A DNA stretch of 6,932 nucleotides from Promethearchaeota archaeon (GTDB lineage Archaea > Asgardarchaeota > Lokiarchaeia > Sigynarchaeales > SOKP01): NCBI GenBank assembly GCA_030620005.1, contig JAUXAJ010000276.1, positions 1 to 6,932 of the forward strand, read 5' to 3'. The position numbers and the translations under genes are program-made. Below are positions 1 to 6,119 of the stretch, piece by piece (the first letter of the stretch is position 1; every line of letters begins with the position of its first letter). The notes under the pieces are model-generated. The model was given only the letters and a program-made list of their open reading frames with translations, searched no databases and was not told the origin of the DNA.

Positions 1-396
1 AGAGAATTAATTCAACGGTATCCCTTCCCAGGACCTGGTCTTGCTGTCAGATGTATCGGTGCTATTGATAAAGAAAAACTTGACATTTTACGCGAAGCAG
101 ATGCGATTTTAATCGAAGAAGTAAAAAAAACTGAGTTATACGACAAGCTCTGGCAAGCCTTTTGCGTATTTTTGCCAGTAAAAACTGTAGGTGTAATGGG
201 AGACTTACGCACCTACGAATACATTTGCGCACTTCGCGTGGTCGAATCTCGCGACGCAATGACTGCTAATTTTGCAAAACTAAATTGGGAAATACTGGAG
301 AAGATTAGTACTCGAATAATTAACGAAGTTGAAGGTTTCAATCGAGTTGTTTACGACATATCTAATAAACCGCCAAGCACGATTGAATTTGAATAA
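1..396 (+). CDS. guaA: GMP synthase, C-terminal part (partial, 5' end outside window)
   Basis: This is the last 131 residues of the ATP-pyrophosphatase/dimerisation part of GMP synthase, which aminates XMP to GMP with ATP and glutamine-derived ammonia in purine synthesis. The frame is open from base 1. Visible family signatures are [11 protein letters not shown] at residues 7-17, [14 protein letters not shown] at 61-74, [12 protein letters not shown] at 78-89, the [12 protein letters not shown] segment at 109-120, and the C-terminal KPPSTIEFE (usually KPPATIEWE). The C-terminal dimerisation domain contributes to XMP binding. The gene ends in tandem stops, TAA then TAG. Many archaea encode the glutaminase and synthetase as separate proteins (GuaAA and GuaAB); the visible part cannot show whether this one is split or fused. 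It converges on the Lrp-type gene. Confidence 0.95.
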   Translation, partial: RELIQRYPFPGPGLAVRCIGAIDKEKLDILREADAILIEEVKKTELYDKLWQAFCVFLPVKTVGVMGDLRTYEYICALRVVESRDAMTANFAKLNWEILEKISTRIINEVEGFNRVVYDISNKPPSTIEFE

Positions 397-399
397 TAG

Positions 400-458
400 T
401 CGTGAATACGATTAATTAATCTGAATTAAATTGAATTTTCCAAAGTTTTTCCTCTTTT
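400..458 (+). terminator. Probable guaA terminator region (small hairpin, then T-rich stretch)
   Basis: Directly after the tandem stops a short stem forms from TCGT (400-403) and ACGA (408-411) around a GAAT loop. It is followed at 436-458 by three T runs (T4, T5, T4). Archaeal termination mainly needs T-rich stretches in the non-template strand, so the T runs are the more convincing part. The remaining bases up to 502, before the end of the convergent regulator gene, show no other gene. Confidence 0.35.
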
Positions 459-502
459 GAAAGAATCTTATTTATAAACTCTCTTAAAGCGCTTAACTCT
501 TT

Positions 503-991
503 TCATGTCTTTTTATTTTTTTCTTCATTTTCCATTAAATCTTCAAAAGATGTATCTTCTTTTATAACATTTAAAATAAGATGGGTGTTGGTTCTTATAA
601 CATTTTCATGAGAATTGATTTTTTTTACTAAACCACTTAGTTCATTTCTTGTTTTAAACCGTGCGATTAATAACGCATCATATTGACCCGTTATATCGTA
701 GACTCCAAAGACATTAGGATTTTGAGCAATATCTTGTTCTACTTCTAACATTTTTCCTTTTGATATCGTTATTTCAATAAGAGCAATAATCGAATAACCA
801 ATCTTTTCATAGTCAATGTCCACGGTATATTTTTTAATAATTTTTTCTTTTTCTAATTTGTCTAAATGTCTTTTGATTGTTATGGGTGTCTTATTTAAAT
901 CCGTGGCAATACTCCTATGAGATCTGCGAGAATCTTCCGTGAGTATATTCAAAATGCTTTTATCTATATCATCAAGTCCTCCACCTTTCAT
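503..991 (-). CDS. Lrp/AsnC family (feast/famine) transcriptional regulator
   Basis: The 162-residue protein has the full two-domain layout of Lrp/AsnC regulators. An N-terminal winged helix-turn-helix covers about residues 7-55 (LDDIDKSILNIL, then SIATDLNKTPITIKRHLDKLE as recognition region). A C-terminal RAM effector/oligomerisation domain covers about 66-143, with the GxYD-type motif TGQYDALL at 101-108. Such proteins form dimers and octamers that bind amino acids and wrap promoter DNA. The length is normal (about 150-165). The ATG at 991 is the only good start: no Shine-Dalgarno precedes it, but AT-rich TATA-like DNA lies at about the right distance for a leaderless transcript. The gene is divergent from glnA and shares a 199-bp control region full of repeats, so control of glnA and of itself is the natural inference. 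The effector (glutamine, lysine or another amino acid) cannot be read from sequence. Confidence 0.93.
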   Translation of the reverse strand: MKGGGLDDIDKSILNILTEDSRRSHRSIATDLNKTPITIKRHLDKLEKEKIIKKYTVDIDYEKIGYSIIALIEITISKGKMLEVEQDIAQNPNVFGVYDITGQYDALLIARFKTRNELSGLVKKINSHENVIRTNTHLILNVIKEDTSFEDLMENEEKNKKT

Positions 992-1032
992 CTTATATAT
1001 TTATAAGTTATATTAATATATAAAGTTATATT
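992..1032 (-). promoter_or_regulatory. Promoter and repeat pair upstream of the Lrp-type gene
   Basis: The bases next to the regulator's ATG form an imperfect palindrome: CTTATA (992-997), spacer TATT, TATAAG (1002-1007). Two perfect 10-bp direct repeats, AAGTTATATT, lie at 1005-1014 and 1023-1032, 18 bp apart. Read on the - strand they are AATATAACTT, resembling the ATATACTTT core of the glnA-side motif. The AT-only stretch at about 1009-1022 sits 18-31 bp from the ATG, where a TATA box for a leaderless transcript would be expected. A joint promoter and autoregulatory operator is inferred. The region is so AT-rich that small repeats can arise by chance. Confidence 0.45.
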
Positions 1033-1045
1033 TTTTTATGATCAC

Positions 1046-1154
1046 TTTGATATACTTTATTTCATTTTCTTGATTATTTTGGTATACTTTTTGTTCTTTA
1101 TGATTCGCATTTGATATATATGATGTGAAAGATTTTTATACAATGATGAACTTT
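1046..1154 (+). promoter_or_regulatory. Four 13-bp direct repeats at an exact 32-bp period (likely Lrp operator array for glnA)
   Basis: A 13-bp motif recurs at 1046-1058 (TTTGATATACTTT), 1078-1090 (TTTGGTATACTTT, 12/13 identical to the first), 1110-1122 (TTTGATATATATG, 10/13) and 1142-1154 (AATGATGAACTTT, 9/13). All starts are exactly 32 bp apart, about three helical turns, so the copies face the same side of the DNA. The last two copies flank the proposed TATA box. Lrp/AsnC octamers present several DNA-binding faces and often bind arrays phased with the helix; the archaeal FL11 protein uses 13-bp sites. Binding by the divergent regulator is inferred. Confidence 0.6.
1126..1140 (+). promoter_or_regulatory. 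Putative BRE/TATA core promoter of glnA
   Basis: TGAAAG at 1126-1131 resembles an archaeal BRE and is followed by TTTTTATA at 1133-1140, a TATA-like box. Transcription would then start at about 1160-1167, giving a leader of some 25-30 nt that is mostly the A tract. The box lies between the third and fourth 13-bp repeats, so a protein bound there would compete with TBP/TFB. Other AT-rich boxes are nearby, so the choice is tentative. Confidence 0.45.
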
Positions 1155-1168
1155 AGTACTTGAAATTT

Positions 1169-1186
1169 AAAAAAAAAAAAAAAAAA
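1169..1186 (+). other. 18-A homopolymer in the glnA leader
   Basis: Eighteen consecutive A residues end four bases (TGCA) before the glnA ATG. No Shine-Dalgarno sequence is present, so the ribosome would have to load on a nearly pure poly(A) leader or at a leaderless start. The last A begins an ATG-CAA-TGA mini-frame whose stop overlaps the glnA start. The tract length is prone to error in sequencing and replication. Confidence 0.6.
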
Positions 1187-1190
1187 TGCA

Positions 1191-2546
1191 ATGATTGAAA
1201 AAGACGATCCAAAAAGAAAGGAGATATGCAATAAGGTCATAGAAAAGGTAAAGGAGAACTGCATAAAATTCATATACCTTAATTTCACCGATATAAATGG
1301 AATTATAAAATCTTTTGAAATTAATTCAAAAAGGATTGAAGACTTCCTCCAAGATGGAGAAAACTTTGATGGATCCAGTGTAACAGGATACGGAGCAATA
1401 GAGGAATCTGATAAAGTAGCGATTCCTGATCCTAGTACTTTTTATGTGATCCCCTGGAGAAAAAATAAAAATGTGGCCAGATTTTTCTGCGATATATATA
1501 ATCCCGATGGCTCAAGGTATGACGGAGATCCCCGATATATTCTTCAAAAAGCCGTTAAAAAAGCTAAAGATCATGGATTTGATTTCTATTGCGCACCTGA
1601 GTTAGAATTTTTTATACTAGAAAAGAATTCAGGGGACAAAATATTTAGTCCTTCTGATATGAGGGGATATTTTGATTACGATCCATATGACATTAACGAA
1701 AGGATGCGATTTACTATTGCCGAGTATTGCGATGCAATGGGAATTGAAATTGAGGTGCTTCATCACGAAGTAGCCCTTGGGCAACATGAAATTGATTTTA
1801 AATACGGTCCGGCTGTAGAAACTGCGGATAACGCAAATACTATAAAAATGATCGTAAAAACAGTGGCCGCCCAAAATAACATGACTGCTACATTCATGCC
1901 AAAACCCTTTGCAGGAATAAATGGTTCAGGCATGCACGTCCACCAATCATTATGGAAAGATGGTAAGAATGTATTCTACGATGAGTCAGATGAGGCATTT
2001 ATTTCTCATGCCATGAGAAAATTTATTGCTGGACAATTGAAACACGCAAAGGCAATGTGTGCCGTATTATGCAGTTGGCCTAATTCCTACAAGAGATTGG
2101 TGCCCGGCTATGAAGCTCCAGTTTATATAGCGTGGGGTTTTCGAAATAGATCACCTTTGATTCGAGTACCAAACTTCGGTGGTAGACAAAGTGCTGCCCG
2201 TTGCGAAATTCGCTGTCCTGACTTAGCAGGTAATCCGTATCTCCAAATTGCAGTCCTACTATCAACAGGCTTAGATGGTGTACTTTCCGATGATATTGAG
2301 ATACCTGAAGCAACTGATCAAAATGTTTATCATTATTCTACTAAAGACCTTGAAAAATCAGGAATTGATGCGTTGCCAGGAAGTTTAAGGCAAGCAATAG
2401 TTGAATTCAAAAAATCTAAACTCATGAAGGATATATTCGGAGAAGTACCGTTTAAAAACTTCTATTACGCAAAATTAGAAGAGTTTGACGCGTATAGGAT
2501 TAATGTAAGTCAATGGGAGCGAGATAGATATATAACAAAGTTATAG
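1191..2546 (+). CDS. glnA: Glutamine synthetase, type I
   Basis: This cytosolic enzyme makes glutamine from glutamate, ammonia and ATP. The 451 residues match the shorter GSI-alpha length. The N-terminal beta-grasp domain includes FDGSSVTGYG (59-68) and IEESDK (70-75). The catalytic domain shows APELEFF (135-141; metal ligands E137 and E139), HHEVALGQHEID (191-202; E193 and E200), NGSGMHVHQSL (244-254; H249), NSYKRLVPGYEAP (298-310; glutamate-flap E308), NRSPLIRVP (319-327) and RCEIRCPD (337-344). All key catalytic positions look intact. It lacks the DLPPE context of the adenylylated tyrosine; NVYHYS (378-383) stands there. The loop arginine that mediates glutamine feedback in Bacillus GSI-alpha (R62) aligns with A69. 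The ATG at 1191 is chosen because upstream frames close quickly. Control by the divergent Lrp-type protein is likely. Confidence 0.96.
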   Translation: MIEKDDPKRKEICNKVIEKVKENCIKFIYLNFTDINGIIKSFEINSKRIEDFLQDGENFDGSSVTGYGAIEESDKVAIPDPSTFYVIPWRKNKNVARFFCDIYNPDGSRYDGDPRYILQKAVKKAKDHGFDFYCAPELEFFILEKNSGDKIFSPSDMRGYFDYDPYDINERMRFTIAEYCDAMGIEIEVLHHEVALGQHEIDFKYGPAVETADNANTIKMIVKTVAAQNNMTATFMPKPFAGINGSGMHVHQSLWKDGKNVFYDESDEAFISHAMRKFIAGQLKHAKAMCAVLCSWPNSYKRLVPGYEAPVYIAWGFRNRSPLIRVPNFGGRQSAARCEIRCPDLAGNPYLQIAVLLSTGLDGVLSDDIEIPEATDQNVYHYSTKDLEKSGIDALPGSLRQAIVEFKKSKLMKDIFGEVPFKNFYYAKLEEFDAYRINVSQWERDRYITKL

Positions 2547-2547
2547 A

Positions 2548-2585
2548 AAATCGATTTGTTTCGATTTATTTTTTTCATTTTTTTT
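2548..2585 (+). terminator. glnA terminator: hairpin followed by T tracts
   Basis: One base after the glnA stop codon a perfect 7-bp inverted repeat forms from AAATCGA (2548-2554) and TCGATTT (2561-2567) with a TTTGTT loop. It is followed by T7 (2569-2575) and T8 (2578-2585). The T tracts alone would suit archaeal termination, and the hairpin makes the site stronger. Confidence 0.7.
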
Positions 2586-2661
2586 AATCATCTGGGGTCT
2601 TCCCGACTAATAATAACTTGTATAACGCAATAAAGAAATCTTTTTTTTCTCCTCCAATCAT
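2584..2661 (-). pseudogene. Possible remnant of the IS110 transposase C-terminal tail (very tentative)
   Basis: A 25-codon - strand frame, open a further 10 codons upstream of its ATG, ends with FFIALYKLLLVGKTPDD. This faintly resembles the hydrophobic end of IS110-family transposases, where an 'iiy-lLk-GkpyD'-like tail follows the core domain. It lies in a different frame, about 60 bp beyond the stop of the larger transposase fragment, with the order and strand expected if the element decayed by deletion and frameshift. The similarity is short and could be chance. The rest of 2586-2719 shows no gene. Confidence 0.2.
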
Positions 2662-2719
2662 GAACCCTTTGGAGTTCGCAGTTTTAAATTTTATAAAGAT
2701 TTAAATTCTTTACTAACTC

Positions 2720-2965
2720 TTAGTTAATAAAAGCAGGCATTAGTAAATGCGTGCGTAGCCATTTATTTCCCCCTTTATGAACATGCCCCGTTTTTTTCTT
2801 GTGATGTCCCGATTGATTGACACGCGGAGCTAAGCCCGACCATTTAACAAGAGATTTAGAACGCCAAAAATAGCAAATATCCACGAGTTCTACTATAATT
2901 GTAAGTGCCGTGTTAATACCCACATTAGGAAGCGAGAGCAATAGTTCGAGGTTTTTATTATTCAA
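2720..2965 (-). pseudogene. IS110-family transposase fragment (Transposase_20 / C-terminal domain), truncated at both ends
   Basis: The frame reads LLLSLPNVGINTALTII, then LVKWSGLAPRVNQSG (39-53) and GHVHKGGNKWLR (60-71). This is the C-terminal domain of IS110-type transposases: a helix-hairpin-helix-like 'SiPGiG-itA' start, a 'W-GLaPr--qSG' centre containing the serine (S52) that these enzymes use with their RuvC-like site, and a 'GN-WLR' end. Only about 80 residues remain of a protein usually 300-400 long. The N-terminal RuvC-like DEDD domain is missing, and the frame stops about 10 residues after the GNKWLR motif instead of roughly 40-60. The first codon here is TTG; the frame is open up to 3028, and KFISQDKIKSKKL just upstream may also be transposase sequence. 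No complete element or ends are seen, so it is a non-functional relic. Confidence 0.8.
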
Positions 2966-3005
2966 TTTTTTAGATTTTATTTTGTCTTGAGATATAAACT
3001 TATTT

Positions 3006-3341
3006 CTATAAAATAATATTTCTCTCGTCTACTTCCAGTAGTTTAGCTAGCTGTCTTTTCTTTTCATCCATTAAAGGGCCAGCAGCAGCAGTAGCAGGTC
3101 CAATTGACCCCATACCTAATTTTTCGTGAATGAGCCAGAAAGTTTTTTCATAAATATTTATCTTTTTTTCTGGGTTTTTTTTGTATTCTGATAAAGCAGA
3201 TTTAATAATATTGTTAGCGATTTTTTCAAGTTCTATTAACCTCTCGTTTATATATTCCCCTGTAATATCTCTTCCGGTTATTGGGTCTATAACCCGTTGC
3301 ATTAAATCCTTATCCAAAATTCTGTTTCTTTCTTCTTTCAT
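3006..3341 (-). CDS. Uncharacterised 111-residue protein, last gene of the hydroxyacid dehydrogenase operon
   Basis: I do not recognise this family. The protein is charged and probably mostly helical, with no signal peptide, membrane segment or cysteines. It starts with a basic/acidic helix and a DPITGRDITGEYI turn (19-31). Long helices span about 32-54 and 60-75, followed by a glycine/alanine-rich loop GMGSIGPATAAAGPL (76-90) and a final charged helix (92-106). The ATG at 3341 is supported by GGAG 11 nt upstream. It follows the Fe-S protein gene by 28 bp on the same strand, so it should be co-transcribed and may serve that complex. Its stop lies at the edge of the IS110 relic, and the transposase frame overlaps its last codons, so the natural C-terminus may have been lost or replaced. 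Confidence 0.72.
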   Translation of the reverse strand: MKEERNRILDKDLMQRVIDPITGRDITGEYINERLIELEKIANNIIKSALSEYKKNPEKKINIYEKTFWLIHEKLGMGSIGPATAAAGPLMDEKKRQLAKLLEVDERNIIL

Positions 3342-3352
3342 TAAGAAGTTTA

Positions 3353-3356
3353 CTCC
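3353..3356 (-). promoter_or_regulatory. Shine-Dalgarno site for the 111-aa gene
   Basis: GGAG on the - strand lies 11 nt before the ATG at 3341, in the 28-bp gap behind the Fe-S protein gene. It is the clearest ribosome binding site in the window. It fits an internal operon gene that cannot be leaderless and supports this ORF as a real gene. Confidence 0.6.
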
Positions 3357-3369
3357 TGATTAGTAGTTT

Positions 3370-4524
3370 TTAAGTTAATTTTTCTAATAGAATATTCAGG
3401 TCAATTACATCAATATCGTAACCATTCTTTTTCACGACTGAATTGTATTGATATTCGCAAAATGGGCACGCAGTTAAAATCGTCCGCGCTCCTAGCTCTT
3501 TAACTTCTTCTATCCGTTGTATTGTAGTTTTTTCAGCCATTTCTGGATATGCAGATCGAACTCCCGAACCTGAACCACAACAATTTGAATCCTCTCGGTT
3601 CTGCTTAAATTCGATGTATGGAAACTTGATCGCTTCCAAAATAGCCCTTGGTTCGTTATAAATACCTAGACTTCTAACTAAATGGCAAGGATCGTGCCAG
3701 ATAACTGGTTCTTTTATTTCGTTTCCGAGTAACACTTTTACTTTAGATTCGAGATTTCCCAGCTGCGAAATTTTGTCAAGTAAATATTCTGAAAAATGAA
3801 GTAAATTCGTGTTATTGAATTTTTCTTTTAATTCTGATTTATAAATCTCTTTAAACGCCGTTAAACATCCAGGACAAGTAAATATAATTTGTTTAGGTGG
3901 TTTTTCGTTTAACTCGTTTAGCATTTGTTTAACTAATTGGCCTAATAAATCAGCGTGCCCCGTGCGATATAATATTCCGGAACAACAGGTTTCATTTTCT
4001 AAAACCTTGATGTCTTCTCCTAAGATTTTAAACAATTTCAAGGTGTTCCGAGCAACCTCAGGAGTTCTATAAATAGCCATGCAGCCCGGGAAATATACTG
4101 TTTCTGCGTCAACATTAGACTTTAATTCCGGCCACGCTAAATCTCTTGGTTCTTTTTCTCCAAAAGGGTTCTTATATTTTTTAATATTTTCTACGACTTG
4201 TTCGTGTGTTTTAGGGTAATTATTAGCTTCAACTAATTTCTTCTTCCCTAAAATTATAATCCTAGGGATATCAATTCCTGAAGGACAAATGTAATGACAA
4301 TGACCACATCCAGTACACGAAAAGAGACTGTCTTTAGCAAGAAGACTGTTTTGGAAGCCGCGCCCCTCATCTTGTAATATTGCGTGAACTATCGAAACTT
4401 TACCTCGCGCATAAGAGCTTTCCCATCGAGCGTCTTCGTCAAACGAAGGGCATTCAAAATCTTTTGGGCAAAAACCACATAAATTACATTTCCAAATAAT
4501 TCCCTGTATTTGTTTGACATTCAT
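3370..4524 (-). CDS. (Fe-S)-binding CCG-domain oxidoreductase subunit, GlcF/HdrD-like
   Basis: This 384-residue protein is an electron-transfer partner of FAD-linked dehydrogenases, related to GlcF, GlpC, LldE/LutA and HdrD. The N-terminal ferredoxin-like part has two [4Fe-4S] motifs: C13-x2-C16-x2-C19-x5-C25-P and C70-x2-C73-x2-C76-x3-C80-P. The first has two extra residues before the last cysteine. Two CCG domains follow: C148, C180-C181, C217-x2-C220, and C280, C315-C316-G, C353-x2-C356. In HdrB/HdrD such domains bind noncubane clusters; in GlcF-like proteins the ligand is less certain. No membrane helix is visible. The ATG overlaps the stop of the upstream FAD gene in an ATGA, so translation is probably coupled and the products likely form one complex passing electrons from FAD to quinone, ferredoxin or another carrier. 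HdrD of methanogens is the main alternative, but the FAD partner favours a GlcDF-type enzyme. Confidence 0.9.
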   Translation of the reverse strand: MNVKQIQGIIWKCNLCGFCPKDFECPSFDEDARWESSYARGKVSIVHAILQDEGRGFQNSLLAKDSLFSCTGCGHCHYICPSGIDIPRIIILGKKKLVEANNYPKTHEQVVENIKKYKNPFGEKEPRDLAWPELKSNVDAETVYFPGCMAIYRTPEVARNTLKLFKILGEDIKVLENETCCSGILYRTGHADLLGQLVKQMLNELNEKPPKQIIFTCPGCLTAFKEIYKSELKEKFNNTNLLHFSEYLLDKISQLGNLESKVKVLLGNEIKEPVIWHDPCHLVRSLGIYNEPRAILEAIKFPYIEFKQNREDSNCCGSGSGVRSAYPEMAEKTTIQRIEEVKELGARTILTACPFCEYQYNSVVKKNGYDIDVIDLNILLEKLT

Positions 4525-6014
4525 GATTTCTCACTTAAGTTATTTGTAGTTTGAAAATTGAATTTTTTTTTAGATTCATACATTTTTCCTGGGTTTAGAA
4601 TATTATTTGGATCAAATATTGCCTTGATTTTTCTCATGAGATCAACTACTTCAACCCCGTGTTCTAGATTTAAATAAGGCGCTTTCCAAACACCACATCC
4701 ATGTTCTGCTGTCACGGAACCGCCTAGAGATATTGCTAATTTGACTAGTTCGTCTTGAATATCCCCAATTTTTCTTATATCTGCTTCAGATTTTAATGGA
4801 ATGGTACAAAGCAAGTGTATATTACCATCTCCGATGTGTCCCATTCGTGTAAACGCAATATTATTAGCCCTCATTATTTCAGCGAATTTTTTCATTAATA
4901 CTTGAATCTTGCTGTACGGAACCGAAAAGTCTAAAATTGCTGGAGGAAATGTTGCTACAGTTCTAAATGGTCGTTGAATGCGAAGTAAAGATGGTCCAGC
5001 ACCATCTCTTGCTTTCCAAAGGTAATCATGCTCAAATCCCCTCATGATTTTAACATCTAAAGAATGTTCATTACTGGAAAGTAAATTAACAATATATCTT
5101 GCTTGGTCCGATGTCACTTTCTCTTCTCCGTCCAAACGAATCAATAATGCGGCTTTGGAGATTTTTAATACGATTTTAGGGGTTAATCTTGACAAAAATG
5201 AATTCATCCCGCTTAAAACTAGTTGATCAGCTATTTCAAGAGACATTGGAGTGACATACTCTTTAATTTCTTTAGCTGCTTGAACGGCAATTTCAATCGA
5301 ATCAAAAAAGCCAACAACTGTCAGGAAAATTTCAGGAAGAGCAAGAAATTGTAGGGTCGCTTCAGTAATTACTCCTAACGTCCCCTCAGACCCTATAAAT
5401 AGACTTAATAAATCCAATCCTGACACTGTTTTTTTTACTAATCGTCCTATTTGAACCCTTTGTCCCGTACCAAGAATGGCTTCTAATTTCAAAACATAAT
5501 CTCTGGTTGTTCCATATTTAATTGCTGATTCTCCCGAGGCGTCATTAGCGATCATCCCCCCAATGGTACACACATCTGCTGAGCCAGGATTACAGGGAAT
5601 CCAGTATCCTTTGTCCGTGCTTCTTAGTCTTTTACGTAGGTCCTTATATAAAACGCCAGGTTCAACGATCGCATAGTTATCTTCTGTATTGATTTCAAGA
5701 ATTTTATTCATCCGATTAAAATCCATAATAACACCTCCTTCAATCGGAAGAAATTGCCCGCCATAACTCGTTCCAGCACCCCTTGGAATGATTTTTAGAT
5801 TTTCGGCGTTTGCGAGGTCAATAATTTCTTTAACTTGATCGGCGTTTTTTGGTTTAATAACGAGATCGGGCATGAAATCGTAGTCTTTACTAATCCAACT
5901 TAAAGCCCTACTAACAAAATCGTGAGAATAACAATAGAGCTCTACTGGATCGTCAGCTACATATTGTTTTCCTATTATACCTATAAATTTAGATTTTATC
6001 GATGGATCAATCAT
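4521..6014 (-). CDS. FAD-linked D-2-hydroxyacid dehydrogenase (D-lactate/glycolate dehydrogenase type, GlcD-like)
   Basis: The 497-residue protein is a complete PCMH-type flavoprotein. The FAD-binding domain carries PRGAGTSYGG (77-86), NPGSADVCTIGGMIANDASG (142-161), KYGTTRDYV (166-174) and GSEGTLGVITEA (208-219). The C-terminal cap shows MGHIGDGNIHLL (391-402) with H393 and H400, AEHGCGVWKAPYL (436-448) with E437 and H438, and FDPNNILNPGKM (467-478). The two histidines and E437 correspond to the metal/substrate site of D-2-hydroxyglutarate and D-lactate dehydrogenases. Members oxidise D-2-hydroxyacids to 2-oxoacids, passing electrons through FAD. Substrate cannot be read here; D-lactate, glycolate and D-2-hydroxyglutarate are candidates. 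It overlaps the Fe-S gene by 4 bp (ATGA). The ATG at 6014 has no clear Shine-Dalgarno, and TATA-like DNA lies at about 6033-6056, consistent with a first gene with a short or no leader. There is no signal peptide. Confidence 0.92.
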   Translation of the reverse strand: MIDPSIKSKFIGIIGKQYVADDPVELYCYSHDFVSRALSWISKDYDFMPDLVIKPKNADQVKEIIDLANAENLKIIPRGAGTSYGGQFLPIEGGVIMDFNRMNKILEINTEDNYAIVEPGVLYKDLRKRLRSTDKGYWIPCNPGSADVCTIGGMIANDASGESAIKYGTTRDYVLKLEAILGTGQRVQIGRLVKKTVSGLDLLSLFIGSEGTLGVITEATLQFLALPEIFLTVVGFFDSIEIAVQAAKEIKEYVTPMSLEIADQLVLSGMNSFLSRLTPKIVLKISKAALLIRLDGEEKVTSDQARYIVNLLSSNEHSLDVKIMRGFEHDYLWKARDGAGPSLLRIQRPFRTVATFPPAILDFSVPYSKIQVLMKKFAEIMRANNIAFTRMGHIGDGNIHLLCTIPLKSEADIRKIGDIQDELVKLAISLGGSVTAEHGCGVWKAPYLNLEHGVEVVDLMRKIKAIFDPNNILNPGKMYESKKKFNFQTTNNLSEKS

Positions 6015-6119
6015 GTATTTTCACAAAATCAAGAATATAACATTCCTTAAAAATAACCTTTTTGTTCTCGATTTATCACGTCTGCTCAAGAAAACTCGCC
6101 ACTTCAGGGGCAAGATGAA

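Noticed and set aside
484..496. Near-palindrome TTAAAGCGCTTAA just beyond the end of the regulator gene
   Set aside because: It is a 12-bp palindrome interrupted by one A, with no T tract after it on the - strand, so it is weak as a terminator; no other role can be supported.
1014..1026. A possible fifth copy of the 13-bp motif, 32 bp upstream of the first
   Set aside because: Only 7 of 13 positions match, all from the AT core, in a stretch that is almost pure A/T and more likely the regulator's TATA region.
1629..1874. Open frame on the - strand inside glnA
   Set aside because: It lies fully within the well-supported glnA coding region, has no recognisable protein features and is a shadow frame; the same holds for 2080-2313, 12-259 (-), 3181-3363 (+), 5044-5226 (+) and 6418-6603 (+).
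2547..3005. Bridge RNA or complete IS110 element
   Set aside because: The transposase lacks both ends and no flanking element boundary or structured non-coding end can be identified, so a functional element or bridge RNA is not supported.
3370..6014. Reading the FAD/CCG pair as part of a methanogen heterodisulfide reductase
   Set aside because: The GlcD-type flavoprotein with the GHIGDGNIH and AEHG motifs, translationally coupled to the Fe-S gene, fits a D-2-hydroxyacid dehydrogenase; no HdrA, HdrE or other methanogenesis gene is nearby.
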